From positions 3,472,001 to 3,536,000 of the forward strand of contig NZ_CP108529.1 of assembly GCF_036002945.1 (NCBI RefSeq): a DNA stretch of 64,000 bases, in the 5' to 3' direction. The notes beneath the pieces were generated by a model. That model saw only the letters and a list, made by a program, of their open reading frames with translations, did no database searches and was not told the DNA's origin. Below, in pieces: positions 44,659 through 53,207 of this stretch. A program made the position numbers and the translations under genes. Position 1 is the first letter of the stretch. Each line of letters opens with the position of its first letter. The DNA comes from Streptomyces sp. NBC_01224 (GTDB lineage Bacteria; Actinomycetota; Actinomycetes; Streptomycetales; Streptomycetaceae).

Positions 44659-46098
44659 TTACGCCTCGCCCGTGAGCTTACGGGTGTGCAACTGACGGGC
44701 CACTTCCGCGATCGATCCCGACAGGGACGGATACACAGTGAAAGCGTTTGCGATCTGTTCCACTGTCAGATTGTTGTCGACCGCGATCGAGATGGGGTGG
44801 ATCAACTCGCTCGCCCGCGGCGCGACGACACAGCCGCCGACCACGATGCCGGTGCCGGGCCGGCAGAAGATCTTGACGAAGCCGTCGCGTATGCCCTGCA
44901 TCTTGGCGCGCGGGTTGCGCAGCAGCGGCAGCTTGACCACCCGTGCGTCGATCTTGCCGGAGTCGACGTCGGCCTGGCTGTAGCCGACAGTGGCGATCTC
45001 GGGGTCGGTGAAGACGTTCGAGGAGACCGTCTTCAGGTTCAGCGGGGCCACCGCGTCACCGAGGAAGTGGTACATCGCGATCCGGCCCTGCATGGCGGCG
45101 ACCGAGGCGAGGGCGAAGATCCCGGTGACGTCACCGGCCGCGTAGACACCGGGGGCGCTGGTGCGGGAGACCTTGTCGGTCCGGATGTGGCCGGACTCCT
45201 TGAGCCTGACCCCGGCCTCCTCCAGGCCCATGCCCGCGCTGTTCGGGATCGCGCCGACCGCCATCAGGCAGTGCGAACCGGAGATGACCCGGCCGTCGGC
45301 GAGGGTGACCTCGACCCGGTCGCCGACGCGCTTCGCCGCCTGGGCGCGGGAGCGGGCCATGACGTTCATGCCGCGGCGCCGGAAGACGTCCTCCAGGACG
45401 GCGGCCGCGTCCGGGTCCTCACCCGGCAGCACCCGGTCACGGGACGAGACGAGGGTGACGCGTGAGCCGAGCGCCTGGTACGCGCCCGCGAACTCGGCAC
45501 CCGTCACGCCGGAGCCGACCACGATGAGCTCCTCGGGAAGCTCGTCGAGGTCGTAGACCTGGGTCCAGTTCAGGATGCGCTCGCCGTCGGGGAGCGCATC
45601 CGGAATCTCTCGGGGGTGGCCACCGGTCGCGATCAGCACGGCGTCGGCGGTGAGCGTCTCCTCCGTACCGTCGGCGGCGGTCACGACGACCGTGCGGGAG
45701 CCATCGGCGGCCTGGAGGCCCTTGAGGCGGCCGCGACCGCGCATCACGCGCGCCCCCGCACGGGTGACGGAGGCGGTGATGTCGTGGGACTGGGCGAGCG
45801 CCAGGCGCTTCACGCGCCGGTTGACCTTGCCGAGGTCGACGCCGACGACACGGGCCGCCTGCTCGATGTGCGGCGTGTCGTCCGCGACGATGATGCCCAA
45901 CTCCTCGTACGAAGAGTCGAAGGTGGTCATCACCTCTGCCGTCGCGATCAGGGTCTTCGAGGGCACGCAGTCGGTGAGCACGGACGCGCCGCCGAGGCCG
46001 TCGCAGTCGACGACGGTCACCTCCGCGCCGAGCTGGGCGCCCACCAATGCCGCCTCGTACCCGCCGGGTCCGCCGCCGATGATCACGATCCGGGTCAC
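44659..46098 (-). CDS. lpdA: NAD(P)H dehydrogenase of the LpdA type (flavoprotein disulfide reductase fold)
   Basis: 479 residues. FAD-binding IGGGPGGYEAAL and the second nucleotide motif VVGSGVTGAEFAGAY are intact. The redox site differs from true lipoamide dehydrogenases: GGASVLTDCVPSK has Ser39 where the first Cys of CxxxxC should be, and the C-terminal segment reads TVYPSLSGSIAE without the His-Glu pair. This is the pattern of M. tuberculosis LpdA (Rv3303c), reported as an NAD(P)H:quinone reductase, so disulfide reductase activity is not expected. It is followed by a hairpin and preceded by a 260-bp gap shared with the divergent GGCT gene. Confidence 0.9.
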   Translation of the reverse strand: MTRIVIIGGGPGGYEAALVGAQLGAEVTVVDCDGLGGASVLTDCVPSKTLIATAEVMTTFDSSYEELGIIVADDTPHIEQAARVVGVDLGKVNRRVKRLALAQSHDITASVTRAGARVMRGRGRLKGLQAADGSRTVVVTAADGTEETLTADAVLIATGGHPREIPDALPDGERILNWTQVYDLDELPEELIVVGSGVTGAEFAGAYQALGSRVTLVSSRDRVLPGEDPDAAAVLEDVFRRRGMNVMARSRAQAAKRVGDRVEVTLADGRVISGSHCLMAVGAIPNSAGMGLEEAGVRLKESGHIRTDKVSRTSAPGVYAAGDVTGIFALASVAAMQGRIAMYHFLGDAVAPLNLKTVSSNVFTDPEIATVGYSQADVDSGKIDARVVKLPLLRNPRAKMQGIRDGFVKIFCRPGTGIVVGGCVVAPRASELIHPISIAVDNNLTVEQIANAFTVYPSLSGSIAEVARQLHTRKLTGEA

Positions 46099-46358
46099 GA
46101 AAAGTCCGCCTCGCGTGTGTCATCCCGCGGCCGTCTGCTGCCCCGGCCGGGGGTCCGGGGGGTCGCCCCGGGGAATGCAGTACGTACTTCATTGTCCCGC
46201 ACGCGCCAAGGTGCTTCGCCCCGGGGCCCTCCATACGTGCGCCGGGGCGTGCGCGACGGGGTTCCGGGACGGTGAGCGGAACACCGTGCGGAACCCCGTA
46301 AGGGGTCTTCCTCACAGGAATCGACGTTCCGCCCACCGCCTCCCGTACCCTCGACCCC

Positions 46359-46796
46359 ATGTCGCTCTACGCCGCGTACGCCGGCAACCTCGACGCGCGG
46401 CTGATGACGCGCCGCGCACCGCATTCACCGCTGCGCGGCACCGGCTGGCTCAACGGCTGGCGGCTGACCTTCGGCGGAGAGCAGATGGGCTGGGAGGGCG
46501 CGCTCGCCACGGTGGTGGAGGCCCCCCGTTCCCAGGTCTTCGTGGCGCTCTACGACCTGGCGCCGATGGACGAGGACTCCATGGACCGGTGGGAGGGCGT
46601 CGGCCTCGACATCTACCGGCGGATGCGGGTGCGTGTGCACACCCTGGACGGCGAGGAGCCGGCCTGGATGTATGTGCTGAACGGGTACGAGGGCGGGCTG
46701 CCGTCCGCCCGCTATCTGGGCGAGATCGCGGACGCCGCGGAGTCCGCGGGCGCGCCGCACGACTATGTGATGGAACTGCGCAAGCGTCCCTGCTGA
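46359..46796 (+). CDS. Gamma-glutamylcyclotransferase-like protein
   Basis: 145 residues of the GGCT/AIG2 fold: YAAYAGNLD at the N-terminus (family pattern YxxYGSNL), GWLNGWRLTFGG, ALATVVEAPRSQVFVALYDLAPMDEDSMDRWEGVG and YVLNGYEGGLPSARYLGEI. The catalytic Glu of the family is probably that in DEDSMDRWEG, though I cannot be sure. Natural substrates in actinomycetes are unclear since they lack glutathione. Lies between lpdA and deoD. Confidence 0.82.
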   Translation: MSLYAAYAGNLDARLMTRRAPHSPLRGTGWLNGWRLTFGGEQMGWEGALATVVEAPRSQVFVALYDLAPMDEDSMDRWEGVGLDIYRRMRVRVHTLDGEEPAWMYVLNGYEGGLPSARYLGEIADAAESAGAPHDYVMELRKRPC

Positions 46797-46861
46797 CCCG
46801 CCGAACCAGCACTTTTGTGTGAATGTACGAGGAAGCCTGTGCAGACTCTACGCATGGGCAT

Positions 46862-46890
46862 CTACGCGCGTAGGGAATCACCGGCTACCC
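46862..46890 (+). promoter_or_regulatory. Palindrome and -10 box before deoD
   Basis: CTACGCGCGTAG (46862-46873) is a perfect 12-bp palindrome. TACCCT at 46885-46890 lies 8 bases before the GTG, so a transcript may start at or very near the start codon, giving a leaderless mRNA. No Shine-Dalgarno sequence is present, which agrees. Confidence 0.45.
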
Positions 46891-46898
46891 TCATCCGC

Positions 46899-47723
46899 GT
46901 GAACGCATCAGTTATTCCGGACAACATCCAGGGCGACCCGCACGCCGCCGCCGCCGACGCCGCCGCCCGCCTGCGCGAGCTGACCGGTGCCGAGACCCAC
47001 GACGTCGCGCTCGTGATGGGTTCCGGCTGGGCACCTGCGGGCGATGCGCTCGGCACTCCGGAGGCCGAGTTCCCGGTGACCGACCTGCCCGGTTTCCCGG
47101 CGCCCGCCGTGCAGGGGCACGGCGGCACGATCCGCTCGTACCGGATCGGCGAGAAGCGAGCCCTGGTCTTCCTCGGCCGCACGCACTTCTACGAGGGCCG
47201 CGGCGTCGCCGCCGTCGCGCACGGGGTCCGGACGGCCGTCGCCGCCGGTTGCAAGACCGTCGTCCTGACGAACGGCTGCGGCGGTCTGCGCGAGGGCATG
47301 CGCCCCGGGCAGCCGGTCCTGATCAGCGACCACATCAACCTGACCGCGGCGTCCCCCATCATCGGCGCCAACTTCGTCGACCTGACCGACCTGTACTCGC
47401 CGCGGCTGCGCGCGCTGTGCAAGGAGGTCGACGAGACCCTCGAAGAGGGTGTGTACGTGCAGTTCCCCGGCCCGCACTACGAGACCCCGGCCGAGATCAA
47501 CATGGTCCGTGTCATGGGCGGCGACCTGGTCGGCATGTCCACCGTGCTGGAGGCGATCGCCGCACGGGAGGCGGGCGCCGAGGTGCTGGGCATTTCGCTG
47601 GTCACGAACCTGGCGGCGGGGCTGAGCGGGGAGCCGCTCAACCATGAAGAGGTGCTGCAGGCGGGGCGGGATTCCGCTACCCGGATGGGGACGTTGCTGG
47701 CACGGGTGCTTGAGCGGATCTGA
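46899..47723 (+). CDS. deoD: Purine nucleoside phosphorylase
   Basis: 274 residues of the trimeric PNP/MTAP family. [50 protein letters not shown] and [41 protein letters not shown] are characteristic; phosphate- and purine-binding residues (GSG, H in GRTHFYE, E in YETPAE, N in TNLA) are kept. It splits purine nucleosides with phosphate. GTG 46899 ([14 protein letters not shown]) fits the family N-terminus; in-frame ATGs upstream add unrelated residues. The gene pairs with the phosphosugar mutase downstream, as in mycobacteria (deoD-pmmB). Confidence 0.92.
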   Translation: MNASVIPDNIQGDPHAAAADAAARLRELTGAETHDVALVMGSGWAPAGDALGTPEAEFPVTDLPGFPAPAVQGHGGTIRSYRIGEKRALVFLGRTHFYEGRGVAAVAHGVRTAVAAGCKTVVLTNGCGGLREGMRPGQPVLISDHINLTAASPIIGANFVDLTDLYSPRLRALCKEVDETLEEGVYVQFPGPHYETPAEINMVRVMGGDLVGMSTVLEAIAAREAGAEVLGISLVTNLAAGLSGEPLNHEEVLQAGRDSATRMGTLLARVLERI

Positions 47724-47759
47724 GCCGGGGGTGAGGGCCGCAGGGTGCGGGTTCCGGGT

Positions 47760-47930
47760 GGGCGTGACGCCTGCGGCGGCCTGTTCCCCGCCCCGCCCCT
47801 TCCCGAACCGGGGCTCCGCCCCGGGCCCCGCGCCCCGGACGCCGACGAGCTGGAAAGCAAGCCGCTCCGGCGATTGAGCAGCGGGGGTCCGGGGGCAGCG
47901 CCCCCGTAACCCACCCCACCCCGCAGAAAG
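47760..47930. repeat. Dispersed intergenic repeat, copy 3
   Basis: gcggcctgttccccgccccg, cccgaaccggggctccgccc and cgggccccgcgccccggacg, followed by gacgagctgg, match copies at 38680 and 43310. A gggggtccgggggcagcgcc hairpin part ends it. It separates deoD from pmmB. Confidence 0.6.
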
Positions 47931-47939
47931 GCGGACACC

Positions 47940-49580
47940 GTGCAGCAGGACCTCATCGCGCAGGCCAGGGCATGGCTCGCGGAGGACCCCGATCCCGAGA
48001 CCCGTGACGAGCTCGCCGAGCTCATCGACACCGAGGACCTCGACGAGCTCGCCGCACGGTTCGCCGGCACGCTGCAGTTCGGCACGGCCGGGCTCCGCGG
48101 TGAGCTGGGGGCCGGGCCGATGCGGATGAACCGCGCGGTCGTCATCCGCGCCGCGGCCGGACTCGCCGCCTACCTCAAGGCCGAGGGACAGACCGGCGGG
48201 CTCGTCGTCATCGGATACGACGCCCGCTACAAGTCCGCCGACTTCGCCCGCGACACCGCGGCCGTGATGACCGGCGCGGGCCTGCGCGCGGCGGTACTCC
48301 CCCGCCCGCTCCCCACTCCTGTGCTGGCGTACGCCATACGGCACCTGGGCGCCGTCGCGGGCGTCGAGGTGACCGCCAGCCACAATCCGCCGCGCGACAA
48401 CGGCTACAAGGTCTATCTCGGCGACGGCTCGCAGATCGTCCCCCCCGCGGACGGTGAGATCGCCGCCGCGATCGCCGCGGTCGGCCCGCTCGACGGCGTG
48501 ACCCGCCCCGACGACGGCTGGGAGACCCTCGGTGACGAGGTCCTGGCGGCCTACCTGGCCCGTACGGACGCCGTGCTCGCCACAGGGTCACCGCGTACCG
48601 CCCAGGTCGTGTACACCGCGATGCACGGCGTCGGCACCTCCGTACTGACCGCCGCCTTCGCCCGGGCCGGGTTCCCGGAGCCCGTGCTCGTCGCCGAGCA
48701 GGCGGAGCCCGACCCGGCGTTCCCCACCGTCGCCTTCCCCAATCCGGAAGAGCCCGGCGCGATGGATCTCGCCTTCGCCACCGCACGCCGCACGGACCCC
48801 GACCTCATCATCGCCAACGACCCGGACGCCGACCGCTGCGCCGTGGCCGTGCCGGACGCCACCGCGGACGGCGGCTGGCGAATGCTGCGCGGCGACGAGG
48901 TCGGCGCGCTGCTCGCCGCGCATCTGGTCGCCCGAGGCGCCACCGGCGTCTTCGCCGAGTCGATCGTGTCGTCGTCGCTGCTCGGCCGGATCGCCGAGAA
49001 GGCGGGCAACGGGTACGAGGAGACGCTGACCGGCTTCAAGTGGATCGCCCGCGTCGACGGCCTGCGGTACGGGTACGAGGAGGCGCTCGGCTACTGCGTC
49101 GACCCGGAAGGCGTACGCGACAAGGACGGCATCACGGCCGCCCTGCTCGTCGCCGAGCTGGCCTCCATGCTCAAGGAGCGGGGCCGTACGCTCCTCGATC
49201 TCCTCGACGACATCGCGGTCGAGCACGGGCTGCACGCCACCGACCAGCTGTCGGTACGGGTGGAGGACCTGTCGGTCATCGCGGACGCCATGCGGCGGCT
49301 CCGCGACCAGCCTCCGACCGCGCTCGCCGGCCTCGCCGTCACCTCGGCCGAAGACCTGTCGGAGGGTACGGAGCAGCTGCCGCCCACCGACGGGCTGCGC
49401 TACCACCTCGACGGCGCCCGGGTGATCGTCCGCCCGAGCGGCACCGAGCCGAAGCTCAAGTGCTACCTGGAGGTCGTGGTGCCGGTCGGTTCGGCGGACG
49501 AGCTGCCCGCGGCCCGCACGAAGGGTGCGGAGCTGCTCGCCGGGATCAAGCGGGACCTGGCGGCGGCGGCCGGGATCTGA
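47940..49580 (+). CDS. pmmB: Phosphomannomutase/phosphoglucomutase family (PGM2-like)
   Basis: 546 residues of the alpha-D-phosphohexomutase family. Phosphoserine loop GVEVTASHNPPRDNGYKVY, metal loop ANDPDADRCAV, sugar-binding EEALGYCVDPEGVRDKDG and phosphate-binding RPSGTEPKLKCYLEV are all intact. The N-terminal LQFGTAGLRGELGAG is typical of the PGM2/PMM2-like branch, which can also be phosphopentomutases; given the neighbouring PNP, ribose-1-phosphate to ribose-5-phosphate is a reasonable additional reaction. GTG start at 47940 behind AGAAAGGCGGAC. Confidence 0.92.
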   Translation: MQQDLIAQARAWLAEDPDPETRDELAELIDTEDLDELAARFAGTLQFGTAGLRGELGAGPMRMNRAVVIRAAAGLAAYLKAEGQTGGLVVIGYDARYKSADFARDTAAVMTGAGLRAAVLPRPLPTPVLAYAIRHLGAVAGVEVTASHNPPRDNGYKVYLGDGSQIVPPADGEIAAAIAAVGPLDGVTRPDDGWETLGDEVLAAYLARTDAVLATGSPRTAQVVYTAMHGVGTSVLTAAFARAGFPEPVLVAEQAEPDPAFPTVAFPNPEEPGAMDLAFATARRTDPDLIIANDPDADRCAVAVPDATADGGWRMLRGDEVGALLAAHLVARGATGVFAESIVSSSLLGRIAEKAGNGYEETLTGFKWIARVDGLRYGYEEALGYCVDPEGVRDKDGITAALLVAELASMLKERGRTLLDLLDDIAVEHGLHATDQLSVRVEDLSVIADAMRRLRDQPPTALAGLAVTSAEDLSEGTEQLPPTDGLRYHLDGARVIVRPSGTEPKLKCYLEVVVPVGSADELPAARTKGAELLAGIKRDLAAAAGI

Positions 49581-49593
49581 CCTGTTGTGACCG

Positions 49594-49628
49594 CCGGCTT
49601 CACGTACGCATCGGATACGTGAAGCCGG
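49594..49628. terminator. Bidirectional terminator between pmmB and the Pst-like locus
   Basis: CCGGCTTCACGTA and TACGTGAAGCCGG form a perfect 13-bp stem with a 9-base loop, 14 bases after the pmmB stop. It also overlaps the last codons of the converging minus-strand frame. Confidence 0.88.
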
Positions 49629-49874
49629 TGTCCGGGCCCACGCAGGACCGGAGCGTCAGGTCACCCCGGTACAGGCCGTGGGCCGGGGTGCCGCGGCCCG
49701 GTGCGAGGTGGCGCGCGTACACCCGGTACCGCAGGACCTCGCGCGGCGTCTCGACGCTCACCACCGTGCCGGGGGTTCCGGGGGCGCCGCCGGGTCCGTG
49801 GCGCGGCCGCACCCGGTGAGCGCGGCCGGCAGCAGAAGTGGAAGAGCGAGCGCGGCGGGCCCGCCGGGTGTCAT
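49600..49874 (-). pseudogene. Frameshifted lipoprotein with sortase-like C-terminal piece
   Basis: An ATG overlapping the pstB stop (ATGA) opens a lipoprotein signal, MTPGGPAALALPLLLPAALT followed by GCGRATDPAA (lipobox LTGC), that stops after 38 codons. In another frame the coding signal continues to 49600: VVSVETPREVLRYRVYARHL, then DLTLRSCVG. That second part resembles the last strands of a class E sortase (VxVETPxxxYRY...LTLxTC) including a Cys at the catalytic position, but the His-bearing first half is missing. The shift lies near a run of C residues around 49790. It may be a decayed gene, a recoded one, or a sequencing error. Confidence 0.5.
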
Positions 49875-50707
49875 CCGAAGCGGCCGTTCACATAGTCGGC
49901 GGTGCGGGCGTCCTGAGGCGAGTCGAACATGTCGTCGGTCGTTCCGTGCTCGACGATGACGCCCGGCGTGCCCTGCTCGGCCAGGAAGAACGCACAGTGG
50001 TCGGAGACCCGTGCCGCCTGCTGCATGTTGTGCGTGACGATGACGATGGTGACCTCCTCCTTGAGGTCGGCGATGGTCTCCTCGATCCGGCGGGTGGAGG
50101 TCGGGTCGAGCGCGGAGCAGGGTTCGTCCATCAGCAGCACTCGGGGGCGTACCGCCAACGACCTCGCTATGCAAAGGCGTTGCTGCTGGCCGCCGGAGAG
50201 TGCGCCGCCGGGCTGGCGGAGCCGGTCCTTGACCTCGCGCCACAGTCCGGCCTTGGTCAGGCACTCCTCCACGAGGTCGTCCCTGCCGTCCCTGGCCGCC
50301 TTGATGCCGTTGAGTTTCAGGCCCGCGAGGACGTTGTCGTACAAGGACATGGCGGGGAACGGGTTGGGCTTCTGGAAGACCATGCCGATCTCGCGGCGGG
50401 CGCGGGTGATGCGGCGGCCGCGGTCGTAGATGTCGTCGCCGTCGAGCAGCACCCGGCCGGCCAGCGAGGCGGAGCCGATCAGTTCGTGCATCCGGTTGAG
50501 GATGCGCAGGAACGTCGATTTGCCGCAGCCAGACGGGCCGATGAGGGCGGTGACCTCCAGGGCGGGCATGTGCAGGGAGACCCGGTCCAGGACCTTGTGG
50601 TCGCCGAACCAGGCGGAGACCGCTTCGGCTTCGAGGGTGGCGGGGGAAGCGGTGCCGGTGCGCGGCCGGTTCGCCGATGCGGCGGGCAGTGGAATGGTCT
50701 CGGTCAT
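49871..50707 (-). CDS. pstB: Phosphate-type ABC transporter ATPase
   Basis: 278 residues. Walker A GPSGCGKST, Q-loop MVFQKPNPFPAMSLYDNV (FQKPNPFP is the PstB hallmark), signature LSGGQQQRLCIARSLA, Walker B VLLMDEPCSALDP and H-loop VTHNMQQAARVSD. A 25-residue Pro/Ala-rich N-terminal extension precedes the domain. It should energise PstC/PstA encoded at 58492-60709, but it is nearly 8 kb away, at the other end of the locus, an uncommon arrangement. It begins 24 bases after the pseudo-sortase gene and its stop overlaps the lipoprotein ATG. Confidence 0.93.
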   Translation of the reverse strand: MTETIPLPAASANRPRTGTASPATLEAEAVSAWFGDHKVLDRVSLHMPALEVTALIGPSGCGKSTFLRILNRMHELIGSASLAGRVLLDGDDIYDRGRRITRARREIGMVFQKPNPFPAMSLYDNVLAGLKLNGIKAARDGRDDLVEECLTKAGLWREVKDRLRQPGGALSGGQQQRLCIARSLAVRPRVLLMDEPCSALDPTSTRRIEETIADLKEEVTIVIVTHNMQQAARVSDHCAFFLAEQGTPGVIVEHGTTDDMFDSPQDARTADYVNGRFG

Positions 50708-50731
50708 CGCGGTCTGTCAACTCCTGTGTTT

Positions 50732-51670
50732 TCAGAGCAGGTTGGGGAGGAGGCGGGTGGCGGCCGACGAGACGGCGAGGCCCAGTGCGGTCAGGACGGG
50801 GCCGGCGGTGATCCAGGTCTGCCAGTGCCCCCAGACCCGGTGCAGCCAGACCGTGAGGAGCGCGGCGGCCAGCAGAGCCTGCGACCAGAGGAAGACCGCG
50901 AGCCAGGCGCCGCCCTCCCCGCTCTCCCCGCCGAGCGCCTCCTCTGCCGGGCCGATCCAGCCGAGGCGGACGTAGCGGGCCGGGCTGGGCTGGACGGGGG
51001 TGGTGAGCTCGGCGTCGACATACAGCACGCCCGTGGGGGTGTACGGGCTGCCGGAGGCGGTCATGAGGGTGAGCCGGCCCCGGGCCCCGGCGGGTGCGGG
51101 GAGCTTGTCGCCGGAGCGGCGGACGCCCAGGACCGCGTACACCGCCTTGCCCTGACCGGTTGTCACCTCGATCGTCGCGCCGGCCGGAAGCTTGGACAGA
51201 GCGTTGAACGGGCTGCCGTACCCCCACTGACGGCCCATGATCACGCTGGTGCCGGCCTGGCCCGGCAGCGGAGTGTCGCGGCGGTGGCCGGGCCCGGACG
51301 TCAGGACGCCGGACGTGGTGCCCTCGCCGACGACCTCGCGCAGACCGAGGACGGGGATGCGAAGGAGTGCGACGGGGGCGCCCATGGAAAGGGGCTTGTC
51401 GTCGAAGGTGCGCTGGCCGACCGGGGCGGTGCCGAGAGCGAGTTGCCTGCGGAGCTCGTCGAAGGCGGTCTGCTGGTCGCGGGCGTGCTGGAGGTGTCCG
51501 ACGACCGTGAGATCGGCGGCGAAGCCGAGGAGCACGGCCGCGAGAACGCACAGCGCCGCTCCGGCCAGGGCGAGACCGGGGTGGGCGGCGGGGGGCCGGG
51601 ATGTCCCTGCGGGGCCGGGCACAGGTGGGGCGGGGGCCACCGGTGGGGGCGGAGTCAGCACGGTTGTCAC
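50732..51670 (-). CDS. Membrane protein with catalytically dead sortase-like domain
   Basis: 312 residues. A transmembrane helix near residues 33-55 (LALAGAALCVLAAVLLGFAA) leads to a domain with the order of class E sortases: LLRIPVLGLREVVGEGTTSG, PLPGQAGTSVIMGRQWGYGS, PFNALSKLPAGATIEVTT and RLTLMTASG. In active sortases the third block contains AGHR and the last contains TC. Here the His is Arg147, the Cys is Ala205 and no late Arg is in place. Two more transmembrane helices follow (about 255-305). It therefore cannot act as a sortase and is probably a binding or scaffold protein. GTG at 51670 behind GAGGAG. Confidence 0.8.
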   Translation of the reverse strand: MTTVLTPPPPVAPAPPVPGPAGTSRPPAAHPGLALAGAALCVLAAVLLGFAADLTVVGHLQHARDQQTAFDELRRQLALGTAPVGQRTFDDKPLSMGAPVALLRIPVLGLREVVGEGTTSGVLTSGPGHRRDTPLPGQAGTSVIMGRQWGYGSPFNALSKLPAGATIEVTTGQGKAVYAVLGVRRSGDKLPAPAGARGRLTLMTASGSPYTPTGVLYVDAELTTPVQPSPARYVRLGWIGPAEEALGGESGEGGAWLAVFLWSQALLAAALLTVWLHRVWGHWQTWITAGPVLTALGLAVSSAATRLLPNLL

Positions 51671-51738
51671 GTCGGATGCACTCCTCGTCGGACGGGATGA
51701 AGGGGCGGGGCGGGGGCCGCGGCCCCCGTCCCCGTACG

Positions 51739-53109
51739 TCAGAACTGGAGCAGGCCTCTGCGCCGGGCGTGCATCACGAATGCGGCGCCGAGGCCGCACA
51801 GGGAGAGCGCCGCGACGCCGAGCGCGAGGGCGCTGGTGCCGGTCGAGGCGAGCGGGCCCGTGGCGGAGCCGCTGCCGTCGCCGCCGGTGGACGGGCCCTC
51901 GGTGCCGCCGCCGTCCGCCCCGGCCGTCGTACCGCCGTCGTCCGCGCCCGCCGAGTCGCTCGGGCTGGGGTCGGGCCCCGGTGCCTCGCCGATGGCGAAG
52001 AGGAACTCGACGCTGTGGCCGTCGGCCTTGTCCTCGGCGAGGGTGAGCGTGTACGAGCCGTCCTCGATGCCGTCCGGGACGGTGAACGCGTAGGCGGAGA
52101 CGGTCCCTTCGGCATCGGCGGCGGCGTCGGGGAAGGTGGCCCCGCTGTCGGCGAGAGTGACCTTCACCTTGGCGTCCTTGGTGTAGCCGCGGGCGGTGAT
52201 GAGCACCTTCCGCCCTGCGGACAGCGTCGGGTTGACGTCGAGGGCCTTGCCGTCCTCGTCGGTGACGTCGAGATCGGCGGGCGCGCTCGGGGCCGGGCTG
52301 CCGGTGTCGCTCGGGTCCGGGGAGGGCGAGGAGCCGGCCTTGGTGACGGTGTAGGCCACAGCGGTGGAGACGGACTCCGCGTACGCGCCGGTGTCCGCCG
52401 GGATGAACTTCGCGGTGATCGTGTGCGCGCCCTCGGCCAGCGCCTGTGTCTTCAACTCGGCCGCCCCGGAGGCGACATCGGCCTTGGCCAGCTCAGTGGT
52501 CCCGTCCAGAAAGGCTACTTGTCCGGCCGCGGCCGGGGGCGTAACGGCGGCCGTGAGCTTCACCTCGGCACCGGCGGGGGCGGTGGTGGCGGGGGTGGCG
52601 GTGAGGACCGTGGCGGTGGGCGCGGCGGCTTTGAGGGTCCAGGAGTCGCCGGTGACCTGGACCTGCGCGGGGAAGTATTTGCTCCCCACATTCGCCGCGG
52701 TGCGGCACATGAGCCGGATGTCGTAGGTGCCGTCGAGCGACCCGGTGAGGATCTTGGTCCGCAGCTGGAATTCCAGCGACGTGCCGGTGGCGATGTCGGT
52801 ACTGAACGGCCCCTGGTCGAAGGGCGCGCCGACTGCCGTCCTGCCCAGGGGCAGCAGACCGGTTGGCCAGGCCAGGTTCAGCGAAACCTGCTGTGCGTTG
52901 GCAGACAGGCAGGGGCCGTCCGTCGTCACCCTGGGGAATGTGGGGCTGTCGGCGATCTTCCCGGACGTCACCGGGAACGTCAGTTTGCCCAGCGCGTCAT
53001 CGGCGCGCGCCGACGGTGCGAGGCCGAGGACGGTTGCCGCGGCGGCGAGCAGGAGTGAGCAGCAGAGCAGCAGAGCGGCGGGAAGTCTCGCTGGTGCGAG
53101 GTGTCTCAT
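51739..53109 (-). CDS. Ig-like surface protein with LASTG sorting signal
   Basis: 456 residues. Signal peptide (about 1-36, LPAALLLCCSLLLAAAATVL then APSARA), an N-terminal beta domain of about 130 residues with two cysteines (GPCLSAN, LMCRTA), a bacterial Ig-like domain of the Big_3_5 type (about 150-245, TVLTATPATTAPAGAEVKLT...GAYAESVSTAVAYTV), a second beta domain (about 265-370) and a Gly/Ser/Asp-rich stalk. The C-terminus has LASTG, a hydrophobic helix and ARRRGLLQF, a class E sortase anchor. It should be displayed on the cell wall. ATG 53109 follows GGGGGGATCC. Confidence 0.85.
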   Translation of the reverse strand: MRHLAPARLPAALLLCCSLLLAAAATVLGLAPSARADDALGKLTFPVTSGKIADSPTFPRVTTDGPCLSANAQQVSLNLAWPTGLLPLGRTAVGAPFDQGPFSTDIATGTSLEFQLRTKILTGSLDGTYDIRLMCRTAANVGSKYFPAQVQVTGDSWTLKAAAPTATVLTATPATTAPAGAEVKLTAAVTPPAAAGQVAFLDGTTELAKADVASGAAELKTQALAEGAHTITAKFIPADTGAYAESVSTAVAYTVTKAGSSPSPDPSDTGSPAPSAPADLDVTDEDGKALDVNPTLSAGRKVLITARGYTKDAKVKVTLADSGATFPDAAADAEGTVSAYAFTVPDGIEDGSYTLTLAEDKADGHSVEFLFAIGEAPGPDPSPSDSAGADDGGTTAGADGGGTEGPSTGGDGSGSATGPLASTGTSALALGVAALSLCGLGAAFVMHARRRGLLQF

Positions 53110-53157
53110 GGTGGTGGATCCCCCCAATGGGATGCGGTGGCAGCGAATACGCCGGGG

Positions 53158-53184
53158 GGCCGGGCACCCTGGGGGTGCCCGGCC
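53158..53184 (-). terminator. Terminator after the secreted PstS-like gene
   Basis: GGCCGGGCACCC and GGGTGCCCGGCC form a perfect 12-bp stem with loop TGG, 24 bases past the minus-strand stop. Confidence 0.85.
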
Positions 53185-53207
53185 GTTGCGCGGTTACGGG
53201 GTGGTGT

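Noticed and set aside
44659..46098. Dihydrolipoamide dehydrogenase of the pyruvate dehydrogenase complex
   Set aside because: One redox Cys and the catalytic His-Glu pair are missing; the LpdA quinone-reductase type fits better.
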